DNA of 64,000 bases from Trichaptum fuscoviolaceum (Eukaryota; Basidiomycota; Agaricomycetes; Hymenochaetales; Trichaptaceae). Where the stretch lies: the NCBI GenBank assembly GCA_910574455.1, contig CAJSYZ010000010.1, positions 1,702,770 to 1,766,769 on the forward strand. Direction: 5' to 3'. Position numbers and translations under genes: made by a program. Under the pieces are notes generated by a model that was given only the letters and a program-made list of their open reading frames with translations, searched no databases and was not told the DNA's origin. Below are positions 54,668-64,000 of the stretch, piece after piece (position 1 is the first letter of the stretch; every line of letters starts with the position of its first letter).

Positions 54668-55288
54668 AGCGTTTTGTGGGATAGAGGGTGCCGTGATGGA
54701 TAGATGTTATGACGTAAAGTGAAGTGGTTTTCTGTTTGACCTTTGTTTAGTCTTGAGGGTCGTCAAGCGATAACGTTATGAGATGATCGACGGTGGGGCA
54801 GTGTTTGTGATGCTTTGTTCAATGTTTTAACAGATGAACTGTTCTTCGATTTCTGGATCGGTCTCCCTTCGATTTCTGGATCGGTCTCCCTTCGCTATTT
54901 CCAAGCGGCACGTCTGCGAGTTATGCTTGTTGTCCAATAGGCGTCCCAAAGACTAGGCTAGCAGCTTTATGCCTTCTTTGCAGGTACTGAGTCCTCTTCC
55001 TGTGTGCACAGCTACGGTCCCGTTTGGTATGACAGAAGTTGGTTCCTTCGTAACGCTACTGTCTGGGGTTTAATCAACCAATGAGCTGGAGCGGTTTTCT
55101 TAATCTTCGGATCGCGACTCTCGAAGTTTTCCTTGGCCTCCCTCTTGCAATCGATGAGCACCTTGCTACACTGAAGGGATTACCTCGAGCGGATGTTCTT
55201 CTGGACTAGATGGGTTTACAACTGGTTAGTAGTATGTGGAGCGAGGCTCAACACTGAGTCGTAAAGACGGATGTCTTCGACGGTAGAA

Positions 55289-55299
55289 AAGTTCGATCT
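55289..55299 (-). promoter_or_regulatory. Self-primer binding site of element 2
   Basis: Three bases after the 5' LTR the sense strand reads AGATCGAACTT, the exact complement of AAGTTCGATCT just downstream of the LTR TATA box. As in element 1 there is no TGG and no tRNA complement. Tf1-type self-priming is inferred. Confidence 0.68.
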
Positions 55300-55302
55300 A
55301 AT

Positions 55303-55770
55303 TGTTACGTCTCAACTTACGGTCTCGTATAGTTGGGGAACGCAACGTTAAGTTGCTCAGTGATAGCGGAGCTAGGGCTCGACACTAAGTGTTGTATGGA
55401 CAAAGGCCTACGATGTAGAGTAGAGAGAAAGCAGATGTATAGCAGAGACTAGAGACGGGGGGTTTGACAAAGGAGATCGAACTTAGAGTTCGATCATGCT
55501 AAGTACAGGGGTTTATATACTGTAGCTGCGGAGCAAGGGTACATCGGAAGATGAGTAAGAAGAGAACAATAAGAGAGTAGACGATAGGCTACTAATAATA
55601 GTGTGAGAGCGATGGGCAAAGGGTTAGGGCAAAGGGTACATGTGTAACATCGGGATTGGCTGAGGGTTGAGGGTTACATCGGAGGATGACTGAGCAGAAC
55701 AAGAATAGAAACAAATAGGGCGAAGGGTTCGGAGTAATGGGGGCCGCTGACATAGTAAGAAAACGTAACA
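55303..55770 (-). repeat. 5' LTR of Ty3 element 2
   Basis: The 468-bp partner of 46087-46554, identical by eye. TATA box at 55519-55512, self-primer word AAGTTCGATCT at 55484-55474, 35 nt after the TATA start. Drives the genomic RNA leftward. Confidence 0.93.
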
Positions 55771-55775
55771 GTGCT

Positions 55776-58255
55776 GAGGCAGGAAGTTATACATACCCTA
55801 GCATTTTTTGAACGAACCTCACACCTCTCATAACAACCGACGCTGCCACTAGTAGCGTCAGAATTCTCCGAGTCTATCGTATACTGTAGGAAACAAAGGG
55901 TCAGCTCTCAATCTGTACTGAGATAGTAAACGGCTTGAATCACCTTTGTCAATCGCGTCCTCTTCGTCCAACTCGCGCCTTCCTCCGACTCGGACTCCGC
56001 AATTAGACATAAATGCTGCTATGAAGCGCAGGATAAAGGTTATAATGTTGAGTAGCATGACAGTTAATGATCGCGCGAGCATAGGATATTTAGCAAAGAG
56101 ATATTTTGTCCTCCTTTTATAACTTGAAGCTGTTTGAACCATTCTTCTGGATTATTCGAAAGAGCGCTCACCGCCCACCGCCTGCGAGTCCGAGTCACAC
56201 TGCGCAGCGCTCTGATTCTGATGGAAGAGAATAAATCCGCTTTAGTACGAAATCAAGTAAAGTTCATCTTGAAGTCGTCTTCTTGATTTCATTACTCTGA
56301 AGAAGCATTGGGAGACTTTGTTATATCTGATTTCCGAAGTTGATCCGGAAAAAAGAACTCACAAAATTTTAAGAGATCGAGTCACAGTCATCTTGAAGCT
56401 GTCTTCATTTCTCTGAAGAAGCATTGTGAAGACTTTGTGATATTTGATTTCCGAGGAGACGGAAAAAAGGAACTCACGAAATTTTAAGAGATCGAGTCAC
56501 AGTCATTTTGAAGCTGTCTTCATTTCTCTGAAGAAACATTTAAAAACTTCGTGATACCTGATTTCCAAGGACTCGGAATCGGTAACGGAAAGAAGGAACT
56601 CACGAAATTTCAAGAGATCGAGACACATTCAAACTGTTTCAAGCCCACTCAGGCTAGCACTCCTCCTCGTCCACCACACTTTCTATCTTCGCCTCTTGGG
56701 TCCGAGTCTGCGGCTGTCCGCCTTAAAGCACGCCTTCTTTTGAGTGACCGGGGAACCGCGGAGGGGGGTGGTGCGACAACTTTCCAATCGCCTACTAAAC
56801 ACTGAGTCTTTCAACGTTCGAGCTCAGGTAATTTCGTTCCTCGTCTGGGCCTGTAATTCCGAGCGATAGCGAGGTTGTGTAGTTCGCCCACGTCGCCGTA
56901 GGTTTCTTGGGCTTCCTCGAGGAAAACGGTGGAGGAAGTACAAGTTCAACAATACAGCCTGAGGTGGGTGTAAAAAGTGGTGACTCAACTTGAAGTGACA
57001 CTGGCAGTCACAGGATACCTTCCTATGATTTTGGCTGTGCGCTCACTGGCACTGCCAGTGGCACCAAGGCTGCCACTGCCAGTGCAGTGGCAGCAGGCTG
57101 AGCTAAAATCTATGCTCTTGTTCACTTTTTCCTGCCTCATTTTCTCGATATTATCTCAAAAACTTATATGATATCCATACTTCTATCACTATGCAGTTCT
57201 TAAGACCTCAAATGTGATGGTAAAGTGCTTTAACACCCTTCTGTCCTTCATGAGGGGTAACGTGTGACAAATTAAGTAGTCACTGGCAGGCTGTAGCTTC
57301 AACAAGTTCGAAAACGAAGCTGCTCAGGCTGACGTTTGTCAGTGCCAGGACCAGCAGAGATGATGTCGCGTGCACTGAAATAGTACTTATGTAGTACGAA
57401 GCCTATCATCATGATGGTACATATGAGTTGTGGTTCCTTGGATTGCATTCATATTTACTCACCTTTTCTATCCACTCTATTTCATGTTTCTCCGAGTCTT
57501 CAGGAGGTCCTTCAAGTTCTTTCTTCGCCGTTCCCCATCCTTCAAGTTGTACAGACCTCGTACATATCTATCCCTATTTCCTTTATGCCGTAAACCATCT
57601 TCATGCTGCCTCTTCGTGCATCGTCTACAATATATATATCTCACAGTATTTGCAGAAATGTATCTTATGATAAACCCACTACTATAGCAGTATTACTCGA
57701 ACATGGTGGTAGTTCGGTACCGGAGCCTGAGGAGGGTCAGAGTCCACTGCCACTGGCAGTGGCAGCCTGAGCTTCAACTTGAACGATGGCAATGCATCAT
57801 GATCCGACTTGGAGGCTGAGTCGTATGACTCCGCAACTTGAACTTTCCGTGTCCCCTTCAAGTTTAACTTCCAACGTTGTTACGCATACAATGATTCAAG
57901 ACCATGATTATACAGCCTGAAGTTCAAGTGGCTTCATCTTGAAGTAATAAGCAATAATTCCCCATAAACTTCAAATCAGGGCCCATCCGCCGAGGGAAGA
58001 CGATCCTCCAACTGTCCGAGTCCAAGTCGCGAATCATGTCACTAGAACAAGTACAAGTTCAAGTTATCACTGGCTACTAGCTAGCAGTATACTTCAAGTT
58101 CACGGATGGAAACCACACTTGCAATATCATTCCCATTTCCTCAAGTCATACATGTACTACCACATAAAGCGCACGCCAAAGGCCATCAAACACAGAGCAG
58201 GAAACAAACGTACGAATACGCAACACCATCGCATGAGAATAAGAAAAGAGCTCCA
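55776..58255. other. Repeat-rich intergenic DNA
   Basis: No confident gene. At 56142-55858 (-) a 94-residue frame with one hydrophobic helix (LTVMLLNIITFILRFIAAFM) is possible but unsupported. A 120-bp tandem repeat lies at 56265-56640. Palindromic words are dense at 57040-57110, 57740-57785 (TGCCACTGGCAGTGGCA at 57748-57764) and 58015-58100. Confidence 0.4.
56265..56640. repeat. About 120-bp tandem repeat, three units
   Basis: Three adjoining units share TTCTCTGAAGAAGCATT, CTGATTTCCGA, AAGGAACTCACGAAATTT and AAGAGATCGAGTCACA. The first unit is the most diverged and the last has a small insertion. On the minus strand each unit shows GTGAGTTCC, a good splice-donor word, so the array could come from duplicated exon-intron units; no coding frame is proven. 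Confidence 0.6.
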
Positions 58256-61009
58256 CTAATTACTACTATAGGAGTTGAGAGGAGCATCGTTATACTTCAT
58301 TGTCGGAAGTGCATTCATGCCTAGCTTGAATTCACTTTCAGCTAGAGAAAAAGAGGTCTCAAGCTCTTTCACCGTTTGCCATAGAGCGACACCATAAGTA
58401 TAACCGTCGAGTACACTCTGATTATCCCTATCCCTCGCTTCGATGAGTCCGCAAGCTAAAATGGTACCAACTGCACGTCTGTGCTGATCAATGATTATGG
58501 CACCCGAATCCCCCGGTTCTGCGAACATAGCATTGTTCCTATGCCCGATATTCCCTAAACCAACCGAACCCGGTGGGATCTGTAAAGCAATATGCGTAGT
58601 CTGCTCAACGTGCCCAGGGGAAACCTGCATAGATCTGAGAACGGCAGCAACGTTGTTGACCTCGCCTAACGTATGGCCAGTTTTCCAGCCCCATTTGTAC
58701 ACAGTTCGCTTAAACCCCACAGCGACGAGATTGTCGATGAAAGTCCATCCATAATCATAATCTGCGTCCAATTGGTGCTCCTGGACCCGGGGGAATATAT
58801 TTTCTTCCGGAACATATCCCGCAATTCGGATTGGACTAAAGAAGTCCCTCCCTTTCCAGCCAAGCCTAGACAAGAGTGCTTCTCGTGGTACAGACTGAGC
58901 TGCCGACGATGGAGGAAGCCTATTAATGTCGATGACGTTATAGAAATTGTTCCAACTGAGACCTTCACCATCAGTAGAGGAAAATTCAAATTCGTTGGGG
59001 AGGCATTGGTCGTCCACCTCGATCAAGCACCAATCCGTAAGGTAGGGTGTCTCGGAGATAGTCAAGTTACCCATTCTTCGAGGGGGAGCATTGGCCACTT
59101 TCCCAATACGATTATTAATCCACAAATGTGGCGATGACGTCTTATCAAGCCAAGATTGCTCAATGAATTGACACTTGTTTACGATATCCGCGAAAGCTTG
59201 TTGTTCAGCAGACGGCGGAAGGATCAGGTGCCAGTGGCTGAGTAAACGCTGCCGCTTCTAACTCATCGTGAAGCGCGCCAATCATTGGCACATGGGCGGC
59301 TAGAGCCTCGCGAGAGAAGAGATAAATTGGGCAATTGTCGTTTGGGTCGCGCGGCTTATTTGTTGTATCTGCGTATGGATCGTAGTCTCCGAATTTCGAA
59401 GGAACGTTGCCATGGCGAGTACCGAGGATGAACACCTTGAACGTCGTGTTATCGAGCTTTTGTAGGATAAAGAGCGACCCCGTTGAGAAGCCACCCTCCA
59501 GATTGCCAAGGCAAGTTCCTGTGACCATGGAGAAAGACGGTGTCATATGACTGATTGGCTTGTTGGCAGCTGCCACTGGCCTGCTTGGGAAATCCATCAT
59601 GCGATCCCACAGGCGGAAATAATTATCGGCTCCCGCAGGTGCGGTGAACAGTATCTCTGTTGGGTAGGCGTAGGGTTCTGCCCTGTGAGCGCTAGCGACA
59701 AGGGGCCTGGTGCTGTTACCGTCATTATGCTCAGTGACATCCCCCGCACCTCCATTGTTCGTCGGAGCAGTGCGACAATCGGAACGTCTGGGAAGGTTGG
59801 TGAGTTCCGGATGAAAACTGAAGCCAGTGTGAACGGGAGCGGTATTGCCAACGCCAGTCTCAGCATGACCGCTAGCCAGAGTATTTGAGTCGCCGGTGCC
59901 AGTGCGCACAACAGGTGGAACACTGACAGAAGCTTTGCCCTGGCCTGAGGCGCTAATGATTTTTCGCTCCCTGAGCTCGACCTCAACGTCGAAGATGCGC
60001 ATTTCAAAGAGGAACTCTTTAACGCGTTCCGCGATGCGGCACGCATCTTCAGTGCGAAGTGACGGGTCGTTGACTCCGATCAAAACAAAAACAGGGCACA
60101 CCCGACTATCTCCGTAGGCAACACGGTTGGCTTCCAGACTGTTCCACCGCAAATTCTCGGAATCGAGATACTTCATGATCTTCTTGAGCAGTTGCGGCCA
60201 TACATTGGCAATCCGGTGATTTCCAACAATGCCCACATATTTACGTTTTTTGGTCGCCGTCCAATTGGGACCGGTTCGCCCGAGCAGGCGCGGTTTGCCA
60301 GGGAAGCCAAGGTAGTAACCTTTCTGCTCCTCTTCTGACACATGTGTTCGTCGTGGGAGATAAGCGTTAGGATTTTGCGCGAGAATCGTATTCACAACCG
60401 CTGAAGACAGGACGGACTTGGTTTGCTGTGACTTCAAGTCTGGTTGAAGGGATGCGAGAGGAATTGATAGTAGGAGGCTTCCCCCCTCCGAGTCTAAGGA
60501 ACTCGTGACGGTGAATGACCCACGGGCAGGGCCACCGGCAATGATAAATCGTTCCCCCGAACCTTGTCCTTGCACAGGTTCGTCATCAGTAATCGCAGTT
60601 TCTGGGGCCTGTGAAACTGGTAACGGGTTAAGTACCAATCAGTTTCGCCAGTGTCAGTGAAGGGAAGGAAGGACTCACTTTCAGTCGGCATTGATGAAGA
60701 ATGTCCTCCTGCAGCTTCTTCAACGTTAACCCCTAGGGCCTGCAAAACTAGAGATGGGTGATGCAGTAATCAGTATTGCCAGTGTCAGTGAAGGAAGGCA
60801 TAGGACGCACATTGCGCACTGAAAGGTGGTGTTGTATCTCCCAGTACATCTTTGTCTTGTACTATTGGGGTAGTCAGCAATCAGTATTGCCTGTGACAGA
60901 GATGGAGAACGCAGAACTCACATCCGCGTCGGTCATTGTTTGCTCTACTAGTAGTATTCCTTGGATGTGGCCCTGGCAAGCCTGGAGGTTGGGGGGCGGT
61001 GGATGTCAT
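58256..61009 (-). pseudogene. Chymotrypsin-fold serine-protease-like gene with a frame break
   Basis: Exons by eye: 61009-60922, 60861-60811, 60732-60679 and 60601 onward. The first coding residues are MTSTAPQPPGLPGP. A large N-terminal part (KGYYLGFPGKPRLLG, ACRIAERVKEFLFEMRIFDVEVELRE) precedes a trypsin-like half: FKVFILGTRHGNV as a likely His region and MFAEPGDSGAIIID with the catalytic Ser motif GDSG. Between about 59205 and 59245 the homologous reading moves to another frame (PPSAEQQAFADIVNKC), and I see no splice sites that explain it. So the His and Ser halves lie in different frames: a pseudogene, or one sequencing indel. The substrate is unknown. Confidence 0.5.
60602..60921 (-). repeat. 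Three homologous introns
   Basis: Introns 60921-60862 (60 nt), 60810-60733 (78 nt) and 60678-60602 (77 nt) resemble each other. The latter two share GTG.GTCCT, TTCACTGACACTGGC, ACTGATT and a CAGGCCC.AG end; the first shares CAGGCAATACTGATTGCTG. Independent fungal introns normally show no such similarity. Confidence 0.6.
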
Positions 61010-61619
61010 AGTGGTAGTACTGGTAGTAGTTGCTGGTTACTAGTAAGTAGTAGAAGTGAAAACAAGAGACTACTACTAAATAAATAGTAGTACTGGTAGT
61101 ACGTCACTGCCAGCAGAGCCTGAGGGTTCAAGTTCCGAGGCCAGTGAGTGCCAGTCTTTTATACAACTTCAACTCATCATTCACACGCCGGTGCGGCGCC
61201 ACCGTGACTCCGAGTCCGACTCCGAGTCGGACAGGCTCGGAGTCACTGCCAGTGCCAGTGGTGCCACCGTGACTGCCAGTGGCACTGGCCTCAGGTGGCA
61301 CCATGCACTCACTGGCACCTGAGGCTGAGGCTGCCACTGAAGGAGCCTTAACCTGAGGTGGCTGAGAAGTAACTTGAATTCAAATTCAATGATAATGTGG
61401 AGTACAAATCATGAGGCTACTACTACTACTAGTAACTTCAACTTGAAGTTGAAGCAAACTTTGAACGCAACACGCCATTCAAGAAAATGACAAACATCAT
61501 ACTAGTAGTAGTTGACCAGGAAGATAAAGATCAAGCAGCTCGTTGCATCCAAACCCTTCAAGTTGTCCTGTCACGGTACTCGTACACGGATACCTCCAAA
61601 TCCGCCATTGCCAGTGGCT
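61010..61619. other. Palindrome-word-dense intergenic DNA
   Basis: The densest patch of short palindromes in the window. A 19-bp S-centred palindrome is at 61214-61232 (GTCCGACTC-C-GAGTCGGAC), TGCCAGTGGCA is at 61274-61284 and a 17-bp one at 61434-61450 (AACTTCAA-C-TTGAAGTT). Runs of TACTACTACTAG are interspersed. No gene is supported. Confidence 0.6.
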
Positions 61620-63918
61620 TCACTGTGTGATCGTCTGAGTTGACACATCTGTGAGCTGCTGCACGCCTGCGCCTAAAATCCGAAGTACCAAAGAATCAAT
61701 GGGTAGTTCATCCTCAGCCTGCGAGTTGGCGCCTAGTAAGATGGACCGCAACTTCTGGCCCCAAAAACGCCCACTGATATGCGACTCATTGAAATTCCGG
61801 CCGTAAGGCTTGTTTTGATCCGCTATCTCGCATAATGTGAGCAGTCGGGTTTTTACAGGTTCGGGGAAAACATCCTTTTGCACTTTCAAAATGTCCTCAG
61901 CATTCTCAACAAATGTGCGAAGGCCAGCGGGGTCACTGATTTCAGAGCGGTCATGGGCAACCTTGTTTAAAAACATTCGGAATCGTGTGTCGTTGAAAAT
62001 GTCAGGGACGAGTTCGTCTACCAAGATAATTCTCATCGCAGTGTCGAGGGTTAAAGCCTTCTCCCTATGCTCATTACGTCGATTCAATAGCCGCCGTAGT
62101 CTCAAATCATCGGGAGACACGCTCGTGTCTTCACGGGCTTTGGGGATGGGTTCGTTCGTCTGACCCGCTTTCAGGTCGGCGGATGCCATTGGCACGGTGG
62201 CCTCCATTTTCAGGCATAAACGGTCGAAGTATTCTTGCATCTCCTTCAACGCGACATTGACCTGCGGCACTTCGAGAGTCCCGCCTACAGCCACGCACGG
62301 TATATCCTCCGGGCCCACGTACTCTTGCCCGTCCAGCTCAGCCATCCTGGCAAAGTGGTCCTCGAAGTGGAACTTTACCATCAAGCCTTTGAACCGATGT
62401 TCATACATTTGGTCGTCAAAGAGATAGCCGGTAAAATCCTTATCCAGTATTACTTTCGCGTTTGTGTTCCAGGCCGCGTCGGCATCCAGCAAATCAATAG
62501 TCTGAGGATCCATCGGGTTCCTTTCCAGCTGGCTTAGCCGGCGATCGAGGAGGAAGAATAGTCTTCGGTGAAATTCGAAGACTATAAAAAATCGGACCAG
62601 GAAAAATTTGAACTGGTCGACGATTGATGCGTTAAGTGGTGGCTGCCAGGAGTATGGCGTCGCCGTCTTTTCCTTCGATGCATCCTCCGACACATCCACA
62701 GCCTCGAACTCATCCTTTCCATTTCCCTTTCCCTTTCCCTTTCCCTTTCCCTTTCCCTTTCCCTTTCCCTTTCCCTTTCCCTTTCCCTTTCCCTTTCCCT
62801 TCCCCTTTCCTTCATCATTTCCCTTCGCATACGCCTCTGTCAGCTCTAACTCTGCCAAGGACTTGGTGATGTCGACAATCAGGTCGTCGAATAGATGCCT
62901 TGGAATGATAGCAATGTCATTAGACAGGATTGTCGCTGGGCCCTGAGCTATGCCACTCATGCCGACTTCGCCTGTACGTCGTCCTTCCTTTAGCTTCTTG
63001 CCCGGCCCAGGTGATAGGGTCGCGAACTTCATGTAGAGTTGTTCAACCTTGTTCAAAAAATTTCGAATCATAAAACCACTTTCGCCAGTAACGTCATAAG
63101 GGATGACCTGTTTTGGAGAGAAGAATCCTTTCTCTAATGGGAACGCAATTATGAAGCTTTTCATGACGACTACCCTATTGTCCTCGCAGAGGGTGCGTAT
63201 TTTACTGCTGGCTTTGGCGGCTTCGTTCTGGGTGAGATCCTGTGAGCTTCATTTGTTTTACGATAGCAGCTCAAAATTGGCTTACCCCTTTGGCGGCTGC
63301 CGCACTAATCTGTAAGTCGTGTACTGTGTATACAAGACCCTTCACTGTCTCCTGCAAACACTTGTAAGTCCCAGCCATCTCCTCGAGTGTCACTTTGTCC
63401 GCCTTCGAGTCCAATTCCTCAGTCACATCAACGAATGCGTCGTCAATAGCCCGTATATGTCCTACAATCCGCTGTTCCTTTTCTAGTGACTGCTTTCGAT
63501 AATTTTCCAGGTTAGTGAGCCTGCGCGAAGTCACGGCGAAGAGACTCTCCTGAGCTGAAGCTCTCGCGATTAGGGTGTAATCTTGAGCGAGCTGTTTCTT
63601 TAGAGCTTCAATAGCGTCCTCATGCTTTTTCAATTGCTCCTCATGTATATCCTTCTCCTTGTGAAGCTGGAGTGAGTCAGTCGCCCGGCTGAAGTTGGCT
63701 TCTGAGAGGTTTGATTCGACATTTGAGATAAGTTTTTTGGTTTTCATCAACTCATTCTGCAAAAGCTTTAATTGCTCCTGATCACTGTCCCGCTTATTTA
63801 TCAGGAGTTCCCTATGCCTCCGTTCGAAATCTTCCTTTTCATCTCGAAGCCTTCTTTCTTTCTCCTCAGTGTCGATCCGAAGTTGCTCTAGCTCTTTCAT
63901 AGAGACTAAGGCCTTCAT
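61620..63918 (-). CDS. Coiled-coil protein with Gly-Lys repeat, two exons seen
   Basis: Exons 63918-63286 and 63227-61620 with a 58-nt intron (63285-63228) read in one frame. The first 210 residues are a continuous charged coiled coil (MKELEQLRIDTEEKERRLR onward). After a globular stretch comes a (Gly-Lys)n tract encoded by a CCCTTT hexanucleotide run at 62707-62812, and then a long helical region ending DVSTQTITQ. The gene probably has more exons beyond the right edge, because an acceptor-like GACAG precedes the frame. I do not recognise the family; it could be a structural or scaffold protein. Confidence 0.55.
62707..62812. repeat. CCCTTT hexanucleotide microsatellite in a coding exon
   Basis: About 17 units of CCCTTT, one with CCCCTT near the end, in phase with the minus-strand frame, giving alternating Gly and Lys. 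Length changes by whole units keep the frame, so this is likely a polymorphic basic linker. Confidence 0.85.
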
Positions 63919-64000
63919 GATATCGTCGTAGGGGGAACGGCCGATGTGTTTGTGGATGTTGCTGCCACTGTCAGATGATCAGAATCGGATGCGTACTCAG

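Larger units (their letters stand above)
46087..55770 (-). mobile_element. Ty3 chromovirus retrotransposon, element 2, with extra ORFs
   Basis: The element is 9684 bp with two 468-bp LTRs that I find identical, flanked by the 5-bp duplication GTGCT (46082-46086 and 55771-55775). Sense order: 5' LTR, leader with overlapping open frames, gag, protease-RT-RNase H, integrase-chromodomain, ORF3, ORF4, 3' LTR. The gag/pol overlap is ATGA, the integrase stop abuts the ORF3 start as TGAATG, and ORF3 to ORF4 is 3 nt. The RNase H part has a frameshift and the integrase zinc region an in-frame TGA, so this copy is probably moved in trans. It is about 3 kb longer than element 1, mostly through the extra 5' and 3' frames. 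Confidence 0.93.

Overview
The window looks like nuclear DNA of a filamentous basidiomycete, most likely an Agaricomycete. The evidence is short (45-90 nt) GT..AG introns in almost every gene, a Plavaka-type transposase, a DUF6532-like gene, chromodomain-bearing Ty3 retrotransposons and a BCS1-like relic. There are no operons, CRISPR arrays or recognisable rRNA/tRNA genes.

Layout. 1-3715: no confident gene. 3716-7002(-): a six-exon chromatin-reader gene (coiled coil, PHD-like finger, chromodomain) with three tandem MluI-type boxes upstream. 7723-18560(-): a multi-exon DUF6532-like gene cut in an exon by a 6.6-kb Ty3 chromovirus (8173-14769, TSD CGAAC). 18833-24112(+): a Plavaka transposase whose intron carries a complete Tc1-like transposon (20838-22177). 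24312-28956(-): a coiled-coil gene cut in an exon by the first copy of a 2.45-kb TG..CA element; a second copy (30558-33002) lies in another open frame. 33700-34800: a decayed BCS1-type AAA-ATPase. 35665-36522(+): a 3'-5' exonuclease. 37479-39591(-): a FYVE-like/RING E3 ligase. 40203-41378(-): an F-box-like protein. 42339-44132(-): a GH27 alpha-galactosidase ending in RDEL. 46087-55770(-): a 9.7-kb Ty3 element with identical 468-bp LTRs and extra open frames on both sides of gag-pol. 58256-61009(-): a chymotrypsin-fold-like gene with homologous introns. 61620-63918(-): a coiled-coil gene with a Gly-Lys hexanucleotide repeat.

The main story is recent transposon traffic into genes. Four insertions were delimited to the base by target duplications and lie inside gene frames or an intron, and a fifth lies between genes. 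Removing either of two of them restores an exon frame exactly. Both Ty3 elements have an 11-12 nt match between the predicted transcript start and the primer-binding site, as in Tf1-type self-priming, and both overlap gag and pol as ATGA. Element 2 adds two closely packed 3' ORFs, one with paired SUMO-interaction-like motifs and a Cys/His cluster. Intergenic DNA is also unusually rich in short palindromes built from a few words (TGCCA-S-TGGCA, GACTC-S-GAGTC, TTCAA-S-TTGAA, AGCCT-S-AGGCT, TACTA-S-TAGTA). All intron and exon positions were read by eye and checked only for frame consistency.
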